Shown here: piece after piece, positions 1 through 9,129 of the stretch
Position numbering within the stretch: position 1 is the first letter of the stretch
Layout of the letters: each line of letters opens with the position of its first letter
Assembly: GCA_903822975.1 (NCBI GenBank)
Contig: CAIJRD010000002.1
Span: 558,001-622,000, forward strand
Length of the DNA stretch: 64,000 bases
Reading direction: 5' to 3'
Source: an uncultured Sinobacteraceae bacterium
GTDB lineage: Bacteria > Pseudomonadota > Gammaproteobacteria > Nevskiales > Nevskiaceae
Notes under the pieces: model-generated
What the model was told of the DNA's origin: nothing
Databases searched by the model: none
Seen by the model: only the letters and a program-made list of their open reading frames with translations
Position numbers and translations under genes: made by a program

Positions 1-127
1 TGGTCGTCTCGGTCGGCCGCAGCAGGCGATCGACCTGCGCGCCGAGACCTGCAAAGATCTTCGTGCAATAGGCGCCGGCAACGCCCTCTCCGAGTTCCAG
101 TACCTTGAGCTGGGCGATGCTTTTCAT
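1..127 (-). CDS. CaiB/BaiF-like CoA-transferase family III, N-terminal fragment (runs off left edge)
   Basis: Manual translation from ATG at 127: MKSIAQLKVLELGEGVAGAYCTKIFAGLGAQVDRLLRPTETT; the VLELG..VAG.Y..K..AGLGAQV pattern is typical of the family III N-terminus. Partial, so absent from the ORF track. Confidence 0.65.
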   Translation of the reverse strand, partial: MKSIAQLKVLELGEGVAGAYCTKIFAGLGAQVDRLLRPTETT

Positions 128-185
128 GATTTGACGATGTCCGCTTGATGTGCGATTCCGTTCGCTGACCTGCGAAACGATGGAT

Positions 186-1094
186 CTACGAGTAACCGAA
201 CCGGGCTGCGAGCTCGCGCACGTCCGAGGCAAAGCCGCTACGGTCGGGCTTCCACGGCAGTGCGGCCGCGAGACTCGGCGCGGCGACGGCGTGGCGACGA
301 TAGCGTTTGTCGTCCATCTGATACGCCTCAGCTTCGAGCCCCATCGGCGCGAGTGTCGGACCCACCTGCAGGTACGACCAGTGCTTGTAGTCGCGCATGG
401 CTGACCGTTCTGCCGCACCACAGCGCAGGCCCAGCCACTGGCAGATGCGCGTGAGTGCGGCGTCCGCATCCGTCTCCATCGCTTCGATGGGCAGCTGCAG
501 ACTGAGAGCGGCGCCGTGGGCAGCACAGGCGCGAAGGATGTTGTGATTCGCGCGCAGCCAGGGAATCTGCGGATCGATCTGCGCCGGCTTGAAGCTGTGA
601 TCCTTGTAGTCGGTCGGCACGAACTGGCGTTCCTTCAGTGCCGGCGCGAACAACGCGCCCTGCGCATGCGGGTGCCGTGTCAGGTGCAAGTAGCGCGCCA
701 TGGGTGCGGCGGCGGCACAGCGCTGCAGGTCCACCGGTCGCAAGGGCGACTGCGTGTCGGCGATCAGCAGCAGCCGGTCGCCGGCCCAGGCTTGCAACTG
801 TTTCAGTAGCGCCGCGGCATCCGCTTGCGGATTCGCTTCGAGCCAGTCGTGTGCCTTGGCTACGCTGACATCGTCCTGCGCGCCGTGCGCCAGCTGCGCA
901 ATCGCGCGCAGCAGGCCGTCGAGCAACAGTCCATGACTGAATCCGGCGATTTCGAGCAGTTCGCCGACGTTGTCGCCAATGAACAGATTGAGTTCGGGCA
1001 GCGCACAGATCTGCGGATGCCCGCCGAGCATCGCCAGCAGGCGCGAGCCACCGCAATACGGCGCCGAGAAAATGAAAACCGGTGCGGGACTCAC
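186..1094 (-). CDS. Sulfotransferase-family protein
   Basis: Part of the 346-aa ORF; PAPS-loop-like start VFIFSAPYCGGSRLLAMLGGHPQI and later RYLHLTRHPHAQGALF. Likely GTG start at 1094 with a GTGA overlap with the upstream gene stop. Confidence 0.7.
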   Translation of the reverse strand: MSPAPVFIFSAPYCGGSRLLAMLGGHPQICALPELNLFIGDNVGELLEIAGFSHGLLLDGLLRAIAQLAHGAQDDVSVAKAHDWLEANPQADAAALLKQLQAWAGDRLLLIADTQSPLRPVDLQRCAAAAPMARYLHLTRHPHAQGALFAPALKERQFVPTDYKDHSFKPAQIDPQIPWLRANHNILRACAAHGAALSLQLPIEAMETDADAALTRICQWLGLRCGAAERSAMRDYKHWSYLQVGPTLAPMGLEAEAYQMDDKRYRRHAVAAPSLAAALPWKPDRSGFASDVRELAARFGYS

Positions 1095-2641
1095 GCGAGT
1101 GCAGTTCCCGGTGGTGCGGCCGGCGTCGAGGTCGGTGTCGCGGTCGGCGTCGAGTTTGCTTGGCCGAACGCCTTGTTGCCGAGCCAGACTTCGCAGCCGC
1201 CGCGCGGATTCGGCACGTACTGCCACTTGCCGTCACGTTTCACTGCGACGTCCGGTCCATAGGGATTGGCGGTTGCGACGAACAGTCCGTGCGGCGTCGA
1301 GGTCAGCGTGCGCGCACCCCAGTTGTAAGGGTTGTTGAAGCCGGTACGCGTCACCGGCAGCCAGTGCACGCCATCGGCGGTGCGCCACAGCTCGAAGCCG
1401 CCGTAGCGCTGCACCAGCTTCTCCATGCTCCAGCGTTTGATCAGCGCGATCACATCGTCGGGCCAGGCCTGATTCGGCACGTACGGCAGCAGATTCGCCC
1501 AGCAGAACGTGCCAGCGTACAGGTGGCCATCGTGCTCGCACATGCGCCAGACATAGCCGTTGAACATGTTGTCAAAACCGCAGGAATAGCCGGATAGCGG
1601 ATATTTCAGGCCTTGCGGCGTCATCCGCGCCTCGCCCATGACGATGTCCCAGCTATCGTCCGGCCAGACGCGCAACAGTTCGGTGGCCGCCGGGCCAACG
1701 CCGGCCGCGCGGTGATAACCCCCGTTGAGCACGCCGCTGCCGATATAGAGCGCACCGTTGAACACGCACAGACTGCCACCGACTTCGTTGAACGGTCCGC
1801 GGAACGCACCCTGCTCCAGCACGCGCGTCCATTGATAAGGCGGCTTGCCGCCGCGCGTCTTCCACAGCTCGAAGCCTTTGACGTTGACCGTGGCCGCGTA
1901 CAGATGGTCGTTGAATTCGGCCATCTCGAACACCGTCATATTGCCGGGGTTGCCGAAGCCGGAGGCACTGGTGGCCTTCCAGCTGTCGCTGCGCAGATCG
2001 TCGGCGCCGTAAATCGTCGGATCGGAGCCGACGCTGTCCTGCACCTTGCCGACTGCGACACCGGCGGCGGTCGGGCTGGTATGCAGGCGTCCCTGGAACG
2101 GCTGCAGTACGCGGAACGCGCGCACGCTCTCGTTCCACGGCGGGCGCGGAACGATCTCGAAATTGGCGCCGTCCTCGCTGCGCAGCAGCTGCGCGGTTCC
2201 ACCAAAGCGCGGCGACCAGGTCGATACGTACAGCACCGGCTTGCTGTCGGTACTGCCCTGAAACACCGACATGCCGCGGTAGCCGACGTAGCGCGCGACA
2301 TCCGCACCGCCCGGGCCCTTGATGTACGGACTCTGAAACACGCGCACCCAGCTTTCGGTGGCCGGCGTGTATTGCCAGATTTCCGCGCGCCGCTCGATCG
2401 TGTCGAGATTCGGTGGACATTTGATCGGCCACGGCACCAGCTTCGGTGGCGGCGTCGTGCGTTGCATGAACGCCATCTGCGCGCGCGTGGTGCCCACATA
2501 CAGCCGGCCTTCGAACCAGGCCGTGCTGTGCGCGTAATGATTCCAGCCGTCGCCGAAGCCGCTCGGCGCGGTGAGGCGGAAATCCGCCTCACCGAGTGCC
2601 AGCGCAGCCGCTCCGGCGCGTTGGGGAATCAGGGGATCCAT
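1091..2641 (-). CDS. Uncharacterised beta-propeller-like protein with Thr/Pro-rich C-terminal tail
   Basis: 516-aa ORF with recurring LYVGT/LYAATVN/LYIGSG/LYAGTFC/LFVATAN blade-like motifs; ends in STPTATPTSTPAAPPG; overlaps the neighbouring genes on both sides. Confidence 0.6.
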   Translation of the reverse strand: MDPLIPQRAGAAALALGEADFRLTAPSGFGDGWNHYAHSTAWFEGRLYVGTTRAQMAFMQRTTPPPKLVPWPIKCPPNLDTIERRAEIWQYTPATESWVRVFQSPYIKGPGGADVARYVGYRGMSVFQGSTDSKPVLYVSTWSPRFGGTAQLLRSEDGANFEIVPRPPWNESVRAFRVLQPFQGRLHTSPTAAGVAVGKVQDSVGSDPTIYGADDLRSDSWKATSASGFGNPGNMTVFEMAEFNDHLYAATVNVKGFELWKTRGGKPPYQWTRVLEQGAFRGPFNEVGGSLCVFNGALYIGSGVLNGGYHRAAGVGPAATELLRVWPDDSWDIVMGEARMTPQGLKYPLSGYSCGFDNMFNGYVWRMCEHDGHLYAGTFCWANLLPYVPNQAWPDDVIALIKRWSMEKLVQRYGGFELWRTADGVHWLPVTRTGFNNPYNWGARTLTSTPHGLFVATANPYGPDVAVKRDGKWQYVPNPRGGCEVWLGNKAFGQANSTPTATPTSTPAAPPGTALA

Positions 2642-5022
2642 GACCAGATTTCGACGAACAGCAGGCGCACGATCGGCCGGGTGAACGCCAGAATCAGCGG
2701 ATGCCAGCGGCCATCGACCTTGGCGTAGCCGGTCATCTCCGGCTTCATGTAGGCATCCGGCTGATCGACCGTCATGTACACGCGCACGATGTTGCCGTAC
2801 GGCGCCTTCTCGGCACTCGGCGCAATGCGAGAAACCTTGCCGACATAGGCATCCGTCGGCGAGCCCCAGATCTTCGCCCAGGCCTTGTTGCCGATCTTGA
2901 TTTCGGACAGATCGTCTTCCGGAATCTTGATTTCGACCTGCGGGTGATCGGAGTCTTCCACGGTTGCCAGCATCGCACCGCGCTGCATGAAGTCGCCCAC
3001 CGCGAACTGCAGCGAGCCGGACACGATGCGGCCAGCGATCGGCGCAGTGACCTTGGTGTAGCCGAGCATCGTGGTCTGATAATCGACCTGTGCCTGCTGG
3101 TGCTCGATCTCCGCCTGCAGCGCCTTGATTTCGTCGGATCGGGTCGGGCTGCTGGTCAAGGTCAGCTGGCGACGCGCTTCGAGCAGCTTTTGCTGGCTGA
3201 CGTCGGCGATCGACAGCGCGTGCTTGTAGTCCTGCTCGCTAACCGCCTTGCGCTTGAACGCAGCGGAGAGCCGATCGGCTTCTTCACGCGCGTACTGATA
3301 CGAGGTTTGCGCAGTGTTGACCGCCTGACGCGCGACATCGATTTCCTCGGGACGGTGGCCGGCCTGACCGAGCGACAGCGCCGCCTGCAACTTCAGCAGC
3401 GAGGCCTGCGCACCGGCGAGCTGCGACTTCTCGTCTTCGTCGGCCAACTGCGCCAGCGTGTCGCCGGCCTTGACCAGATCGCCTTCCTTCACCATCACCT
3501 GACGCACTTCGCCGGCGACCTGCGCATGCACATCGGCGCGCGTGTCTGGCAGCACCACCAACTCGCCGCTCGGCTGATAGGGATACGGCAACAAGCAGAT
3601 GATCGTCGTCACCACGATCAGACCCCAGGTGATCGGGCCGGGCTTGTTGGCTTGATACCAGCCGAGGAACTCGCGCCAGTAGATGGAACAGGTCTGGCTC
3701 ACCCAGCCCATTGGATCTTTCGACAAGGACACGGTCACTTTCTCCCCTATGTTGAACTGCCCGGCGTAGGTACGACGCAGCATGCTGAAAATGGCGTAAG
3801 CCAAGGCCGCAATGATCAGGACCGGCCCGATCGGCCCCCAATGGTCCTTGACCCAATGCGCCGGAATCGACAGAAAAAACCAGATGACCCAGGCGAAATA
3901 CAGAATCACCAGACCGGCATAAATCAGCAGCACACTGATCGGCGGCCGCCGCACCGCACTCCACGGCAGCTCGTAGCCGAACAGCGCGAAGCCGGCCTGC
4001 TCACGCAGATCGCCGACACGCAGCCACAGCATCAGCAGCTGGTAGCCGCTGCGCATGCCGAGTGGATTCAATTGCACGATGAAGAATGTCGTCAGCATGA
4101 ACATCATGCCCACCGACAGCGGTGCAAGCACGCTGCCGTGACGCTGGAACATCAGCCAGACGGTGGTGGCGCCGACGAACATCGTCATCAGCGCGGTAAG
4201 TTCGGCACCGACAATACGCATGCGAACCGCGCGATCGGCGGCCTCCGCAGCACCGGATGTATCCGCATAGAAATGCGGTACCGGCAGGCCGAGCCCGCCG
4301 AGCGAAATTCCGAAGCGTGGCCGTGTGTGCGTCGCACGCGCGATCGCCGCGTAACGCGCCAGCTTGGCGAGGAAATCGACCAGATAGGCGCCGACGATGC
4401 CGCCGAAGACCAGCTGCGTGGGCTGCAGGAGCTGGCTGAAATCGCGCGCCATCTCGAAGCGATGGTTGTAGATCACCAGAATTGCGCCGATCTGCAGCGC
4501 CAGCAGCAGCCAGACGCGCACGCTGCTCCACAGGAACAGATTCAGCGCAGCGCCGATCCAGCGCAGACCGCGCACGTCGAGCGTGACATCCAGTGCGGCG
4601 GCGTCGCCGCGCTCCCAGCCGAACAATCCGGTCAACGAGCCGATGAAATTGGGGCCGCTCAGCGTGCCGGGCAACGTCGACGGCAGCATCGCGCCACCAA
4701 GTTGGCGAGCCGTAGCGCGTGGCGCGCGGCTACTGGCGTACTGCGGCGGTGCCGGCAGCGGCTCGTAGCGTCCGGGCAGCAATAGCCCGCTGCCGGCAAG
4801 GCGCTGCGCGAGTCGCTCGATCTCGGCCGTCGAAACGCCGCCGAGGGCCGCAATGGTGGCGCCGTTGCGCTGGCCATCGAACAAACGCGCAAGTTCGAAT
4901 TCGGCGGCGGTCAAGCTCAGTGGCTCGAAGCCGGCTTCCTTCGGCGTCAGGCGACATCCGGCCTTGAGCGTCGTCAGCTCGCCATAGTCCAGCCGGCGAG
5001 CGGGATGTTGAGCCAACATCAT
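2629..5022 (-). CDS. Fusion protein: PqqD/winged-helix-like N-terminus, degenerate M50 (site-2-protease-like) membrane domain, HlyD-type periplasmic adaptor
   Basis: N-terminal PLSLTAAEFELARLFDGQRNGATIA..., central multi-TM region with LPVPHFYADTSG and NPLGMRSGYQLL, C-terminal biotinyl-lipoyl/HlyD region (VHAQVAGEVRQVMVKEGDLVKAGDTLAQL, GYTKVTAPIAGRIVSG). Start placed at Met 5022, after the tolC stop. Confidence 0.75.
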   Translation of the reverse strand: MMLAQHPARRLDYGELTTLKAGCRLTPKEAGFEPLSLTAAEFELARLFDGQRNGATIAALGGVSTAEIERLAQRLAGSGLLLPGRYEPLPAPPQYASSRAPRATARQLGGAMLPSTLPGTLSGPNFIGSLTGLFGWERGDAAALDVTLDVRGLRWIGAALNLFLWSSVRVWLLLALQIGAILVIYNHRFEMARDFSQLLQPTQLVFGGIVGAYLVDFLAKLARYAAIARATHTRPRFGISLGGLGLPVPHFYADTSGAAEAADRAVRMRIVGAELTALMTMFVGATTVWLMFQRHGSVLAPLSVGMMFMLTTFFIVQLNPLGMRSGYQLLMLWLRVGDLREQAGFALFGYELPWSAVRRPPISVLLIYAGLVILYFAWVIWFFLSIPAHWVKDHWGPIGPVLIIAALAYAIFSMLRRTYAGQFNIGEKVTVSLSKDPMGWVSQTCSIYWREFLGWYQANKPGPITWGLIVVTTIICLLPYPYQPSGELVVLPDTRADVHAQVAGEVRQVMVKEGDLVKAGDTLAQLADEDEKSQLAGAQASLLKLQAALSLGQAGHRPEEIDVARQAVNTAQTSYQYAREEADRLSAAFKRKAVSEQDYKHALSIADVSQQKLLEARRQLTLTSSPTRSDEIKALQAEIEHQQAQVDYQTTMLGYTKVTAPIAGRIVSGSLQFAVGDFMQRGAMLATVEDSDHPQVEIKIPEDDLSEIKIGNKAWAKIWGSPTDAYVGKVSRIAPSAEKAPYGNIVRVYMTVDQPDAYMKPEMTGYAKVDGRWHPLILAFTRPIVRLLFVEIWSWIP

Positions 5023-5038
5023 GGCGGCGTGCCGAGCG

Positions 5039-6442
5039 TCACTGCAGCCACTTATTAACCGCCAGCAGATCGGCGTTGTTGAGCGCACCCGCCGCGCGCT
5101 TCAGCTTCAGGTAATTGAGCAAGTAGGTATACCGCGCCTCGGCATAGTCACGCTCGGCGTGATAACGCCCGCGCACCGCCTGCAGCACATCGGACAGCGT
5201 TTTGGTGCCTACGTCGTAGCCGGTGCGCGCCGAGGCCTCGGCGATCTGTGCAGACTGCACGGCCTGCTTGAAGGCTTCAATCTGCGACATCTGCGCGCGC
5301 GTATTGAGGAACGCCACCTGCGTATCCTTGACCGCCTCGTTCAACGACGAGGCTTCGTCGTAACGCGCCTTGTCGAAGCCGGCTTCGGCTGCGCGCACCG
5401 CGGAACTGACCGCGCCACCGCTGTAGATCGGCAGTTTCAGATTGAGCTGAACGCGATCGTCCCACTCGTGATTGTTGCCCACACCGATGCCGCGACTGAT
5501 GCCGCCGTCCGCATACGAATACTGGCGCGCGGCGAGACCGTCGAGTGTCGGATAGCGCAAGGACTCCGCGCGCTTGACTTCTTTCTGTGCGATCTGCGTG
5601 CTGTAGCGCTGCGCCTGCAGCTTGAGGTTCTGCACCTTCGCGCGCTCGATCCAGTCGCTCAGATGATCGGGCGACGGCGGCTCCGGCTTGTACTGGGCGG
5701 CGAGCGGTTTCAGCGCGTCGTAATGTTCGCCGCCGGTAACCTGTTCGAGCTGCACGCGGGCGACTTCCACCGCATTCTGCGCACCGATCAGCGCGGCGGC
5801 CGCGAGGTCGCTCTGCGCCTGTGCCTGATTGACGTCGACCTCGGTCAGCAGTCCCAGCGAATACTTGTCCTTGACCTGCTTGAGCAACTGATTGATTGCG
5901 TCGCTCTCGGCCGCGCTGAAGCGCACCAGATCGTCTGCCGCCAGCACGCCAAAATAGGCTTCTGCAACGCCGACGCGCAGTTCGTCTTGCGCGTCGTAAA
6001 TCAACAGCCCGGCCGAACCGACCTTGAGGTCGGCTTCGTCCAGCGCAACGATCAAGTCCCAGTGGAAAATCGCCTGGGAAAGCCCGAGTGAGTAGCCGAC
6101 CTGGTAGAACTGCTCGCTTTTGTTGATATCGGTGCCGTCGGGCGCGAGATTGGTCGTGTCGACAAAATAACGTCCACTGATTTTTTGCTCGGCTTCCGAT
6201 GCGTTGGCAAACGCGGCGACCTGCGGCAGAAGCTTGGCCAGCGCCTGTGGACGCGCCTCGGCGGCGATGTGAAACGCCGCCAGCGCCGACTGGTACTGCG
6301 GATTGGCGTCGAGCGCCTTGGCGTAGATCGACATTAGGTCGGTCGCCGCCTGTGCCGTCAGCGGCAGCACCGCAGCAGCGATGAACATCAACCCGCGCGA
6401 CCAGCGCACCGCGGTCGACTGATGCGGCAGCGAAACACTCAT
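5039..6442 (-). CDS. TolC-family outer membrane efflux/secretion protein
   Basis: Signal peptide MSVSLPHQSTAVRWSRGLMFIAAAVLPLTAQAA followed by a TolC-like repeat (IYAKALDANPQYQSALA...VNQAQAQSDLAAAALIGAQNAVEVARVQL). Confidence 0.85.
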   Translation of the reverse strand: MSVSLPHQSTAVRWSRGLMFIAAAVLPLTAQAATDLMSIYAKALDANPQYQSALAAFHIAAEARPQALAKLLPQVAAFANASEAEQKISGRYFVDTTNLAPDGTDINKSEQFYQVGYSLGLSQAIFHWDLIVALDEADLKVGSAGLLIYDAQDELRVGVAEAYFGVLAADDLVRFSAAESDAINQLLKQVKDKYSLGLLTEVDVNQAQAQSDLAAAALIGAQNAVEVARVQLEQVTGGEHYDALKPLAAQYKPEPPSPDHLSDWIERAKVQNLKLQAQRYSTQIAQKEVKRAESLRYPTLDGLAARQYSYADGGISRGIGVGNNHEWDDRVQLNLKLPIYSGGAVSSAVRAAEAGFDKARYDEASSLNEAVKDTQVAFLNTRAQMSQIEAFKQAVQSAQIAEASARTGYDVGTKTLSDVLQAVRGRYHAERDYAEARYTYLLNYLKLKRAAGALNNADLLAVNKWLQ

Positions 6443-6594
6443 TTTATAGGTCCGTCCCTTTCTCAATCGACTTCTGCCGCGCAAACGCCACGGCACCCTG
6501 ACGTCAATTATCGCCGTTCCCTGATTTAATGTAAGCCATTCTGGCGATGAAATATTCTGCAACTATTCTGCCGCTTCCGTGTGACTTGCAAATC

Positions 6595-6879
6595 TTATGC
6601 AAGAAACTCACACAAGTAAGCTGCGGGCCCTGCGACCGCCTCGACATCGAAGCCACTGTTGGCGGCGACTTCAAACGCCGTGCCCGCCGGATACAGCTGC
6701 CAGTCACCTTCGCCGATGCGCGCGCGCAACGCGCCGCTGACGACGTGCATGCGCTCGGCGGCGGCGGTGCCAAAGTGAAACTGCCCCGAATCGATCACCC
6801 CGACGCTGGCGCGCGCGCCGTTGCGCTCGAAGCCCACGCTCTGTACCGAGCCATCGAAATACACGTTGTGCTTCAGCAT
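6595..6879 (-). CDS. ppnP: Pyrimidine/purine nucleoside phosphorylase (DUF1255 family)
   Basis: 94-aa cupin-like protein MLKHNVYFDGSVQSVGFERNGARASVGVIDSGQFHFGTAAAERMHVVSGAL... matches the family pattern. Confidence 0.85.
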   Translation of the reverse strand: MLKHNVYFDGSVQSVGFERNGARASVGVIDSGQFHFGTAAAERMHVVSGALRARIGEGDWQLYPAGTAFEVAANSGFDVEAVAGPAAYLCEFLA

Positions 6880-7052
6880 CCCCTCGCCCCCAAGTTAAAA
6901 CCGACATGCTAGCCGGTCTTAGGTCCAACTGAAATTTTGCGCACCGTCGCGGTCGCCGGTGTCTGATTGTGGCGATAATGCATTTACATGGATGCCATTG
7001 TTTGAGCGTTCGCGTACATCACACGTCTTCACTCCTGAACCAGGGTTCCTTC

Positions 7053-7817
7053 ATGATCCGCCGAGTCGTTTTCAATCAGAAAGGTGGTGTCGGCAAGACC
7101 ACCATCGTCTGCAATCTCGCCGCCATTTCGGCGGCCCGCGGCCTGCGCACACTGGTGCTGGATCTGGATACGCAGGGCAATGCAACGCAGTATCTGCTGG
7201 GCCGCAAGCCGGATGCCGGCGAGCGTACCGCCGCTGATTTCTTCGAGTCGACGCTGAGTTTCTCGATCCAGGCGCCGAACTTCATGACGCATGCGATCAA
7301 TACGCCATTCGAGAATCTCGATGTCGTCGCGGCCGACCCGCGCCTGGAAGATCTGCAGGTCAAGCTCGAATCCAAGCAGAAGGTGCAGAAGCTGAAACAG
7401 GCGCTCGACAAGCTCAAGGGCTACGACGCGGTCTACATCGATACACCGCCGGCGCTGAACTTCTACAGCCGCTCCGCGCTGATTGCCGCCAGTCGCGTAT
7501 TGATTCCCTTCGACTGCGACGAGTTCAGCCGTCAGGCGCTCTACACGCTGCTGGAAAACATTCAGGAAATCCGCGCCGATCACAACGAAGAACTCGAGAT
7601 CGAAGGGATCGTCGTCAACCAGTTCCAGGGCCGCGCCAAGCTACCGGCGCGCGTCGTCGCCGAGCTGCGCGAGGAAGGCCAGCCGGTGCTGGCGCAGACC
7701 TTATCGAGCTCGGTACGGGTGAAGGAATCGCATGAACAGCATCGCCCGCTGATCCACTTCGATGCGAGTCACCGCGTCACGCAGGAATACGTCGCGCTGT
7801 ACGACGCGCTGGTCTAG
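7053..7817 (+). CDS. ParA-family ATPase (orphan; no ParB adjacent)
   Basis: Deviant Walker A FNQKGGVGKTTIVCNLAA, LDLDTQGNATQYLLG, YIDTPPALN; start at ATG 7053. Confidence 0.85.
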   Translation: MIRRVVFNQKGGVGKTTIVCNLAAISAARGLRTLVLDLDTQGNATQYLLGRKPDAGERTAADFFESTLSFSIQAPNFMTHAINTPFENLDVVAADPRLEDLQVKLESKQKVQKLKQALDKLKGYDAVYIDTPPALNFYSRSALIAASRVLIPFDCDEFSRQALYTLLENIQEIRADHNEELEIEGIVVNQFQGRAKLPARVVAELREEGQPVLAQTLSSSVRVKESHEQHRPLIHFDASHRVTQEYVALYDALV

Positions 7818-7831
7818 CGCACAGCGCGCAC

Positions 7832-8770
7832 TTAGGCGAAGTCGTGCGGTGCCGCGCAGAATGCGAACACCAGCGCGCCTTCGCCGACATTCACCGCGCC
7901 GGTAATGCTCATCAGGCTGGTCAATACTTCGACGCCGGCTTCGGCGGCGACTTCGCGCATCTTGCGATAGCCGAGCATGCCGTCGAGATCGGCCAGATCG
8001 CCGGCGTAGCTCAGGCATAGCGTCGGCGTCAGCAGGCCGGCCTTGATGCGGCGAATGATGAATTCGAAACAGCGCTGCGCGCCCTCGTCGTAGTGACGCA
8101 GGTTGGCAACCGGCCCGGTTTCGTTGCGATACGCGCGCAGCACGGGCTTGATATCGAGCGTGCTGGCGACTGCGTATTTGAACCAGCCGACGCTGCGATC
8201 GCCTTTTTTCGCCGCACGCGAACGCAGATGGCCCAGATTATTCGGCAGCATGTAGGCGTAGAGCTGCGGGATCAGCGCTTCCATGCGCTCGCGAATCCGA
8301 TTCGGTGGCGCGCCGCTTTCGATCATGCGCACCGCCTCGACTGCCAGCACGCCCTGCCCTGCGAACAGGTTCTGCGTGTCGACCACGCGCGCTGCGAAGG
8401 GCGTGCTGAGTCCGGCTTTTGCGCGGATCGGCTTGTATTCCGACAGGATCGCCAACGACGCCTGCGTCGCATGATCGAACATCGGGCTGCGCGAACTCGC
8501 CAGAATCAGGCTGAGTACGAAGTCGAAATCGACGACGAGTTTTTGCAGGAACAGTTGCTTGATCTGCTCGACCGAGAAAGCCTCGGTCTCACCGTGCGCG
8601 GCGTTGGTCAGGTGATCGCGATAGAACGCCAGCGTCGCTTGCGGATCACGTTGATCGACGAATTCGCGATCACCGACGCGAATCGTGATCGGCAGGATTA
8701 CCAGACCGTGCTGACGGTAATACTCCGGCGGCAAATCGCAAGCCGAATCCACGACCAGACCTATCCTCAT
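7832..8770 (-). CDS. DegV-family protein
   Basis: MRIGLVVDSACDLPPEYYRQHGLVILPITIRVGD..., typical DegV N-terminus. Confidence 0.85.
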   Translation of the reverse strand: MRIGLVVDSACDLPPEYYRQHGLVILPITIRVGDREFVDQRDPQATLAFYRDHLTNAAHGETEAFSVEQIKQLFLQKLVVDFDFVLSLILASSRSPMFDHATQASLAILSEYKPIRAKAGLSTPFAARVVDTQNLFAGQGVLAVEAVRMIESGAPPNRIRERMEALIPQLYAYMLPNNLGHLRSRAAKKGDRSVGWFKYAVASTLDIKPVLRAYRNETGPVANLRHYDEGAQRCFEFIIRRIKAGLLTPTLCLSYAGDLADLDGMLGYRKMREVAAEAGVEVLTSLMSITGAVNVGEGALVFAFCAAPHDFA

Positions 8771-8910
8771 CGACTCCTCCCTGAGTAGATGCCGCGCGCC
8801 GCGGCTTCCGATTTTTTTATGAGGCCGTTCAAGGCCGCAGAGAGTTTATCGCCAGAGCGTGCACAGCGTCACCCAGGGTAGTCGCAGCGCGGCACGGGCT
8901 GCGGACGCCG

Positions 8911-8930
8911 TTCGAATCGGGCGATTCGAA
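8911..8930. repeat. Perfect inverted repeat TTCGAATCG-GG-CGATTCGAA
   Basis: 9-bp arms around a 2-nt centre in the intergenic region upstream of the DegV gene. Confidence 0.5.
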
Positions 8931-9129
8931 TTGGGCACTTTGACGAATGCAATCACAAACTGATGGCATCGCAAGCAAGGCGGCATCACACGTCCGCTGC
9001 CAACGTGCGCTGCGGGCAACGCGTTGCCAGGTGCGTCGGTCGATTCGCGTGCGAACGGCGGGCGACCCCAACCATCGAACAACCGTCGATCACCCATCGA
9101 TCACCGCGTGACGCACAACTTGGCGACGC

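Noticed and set aside
2701-4785. 694-aa plus-strand ORF
   Set aside because: Antisense shadow of the M50/HlyD fusion gene; His/Gln/Arg-rich translation typical of GC-rich antisense frames.
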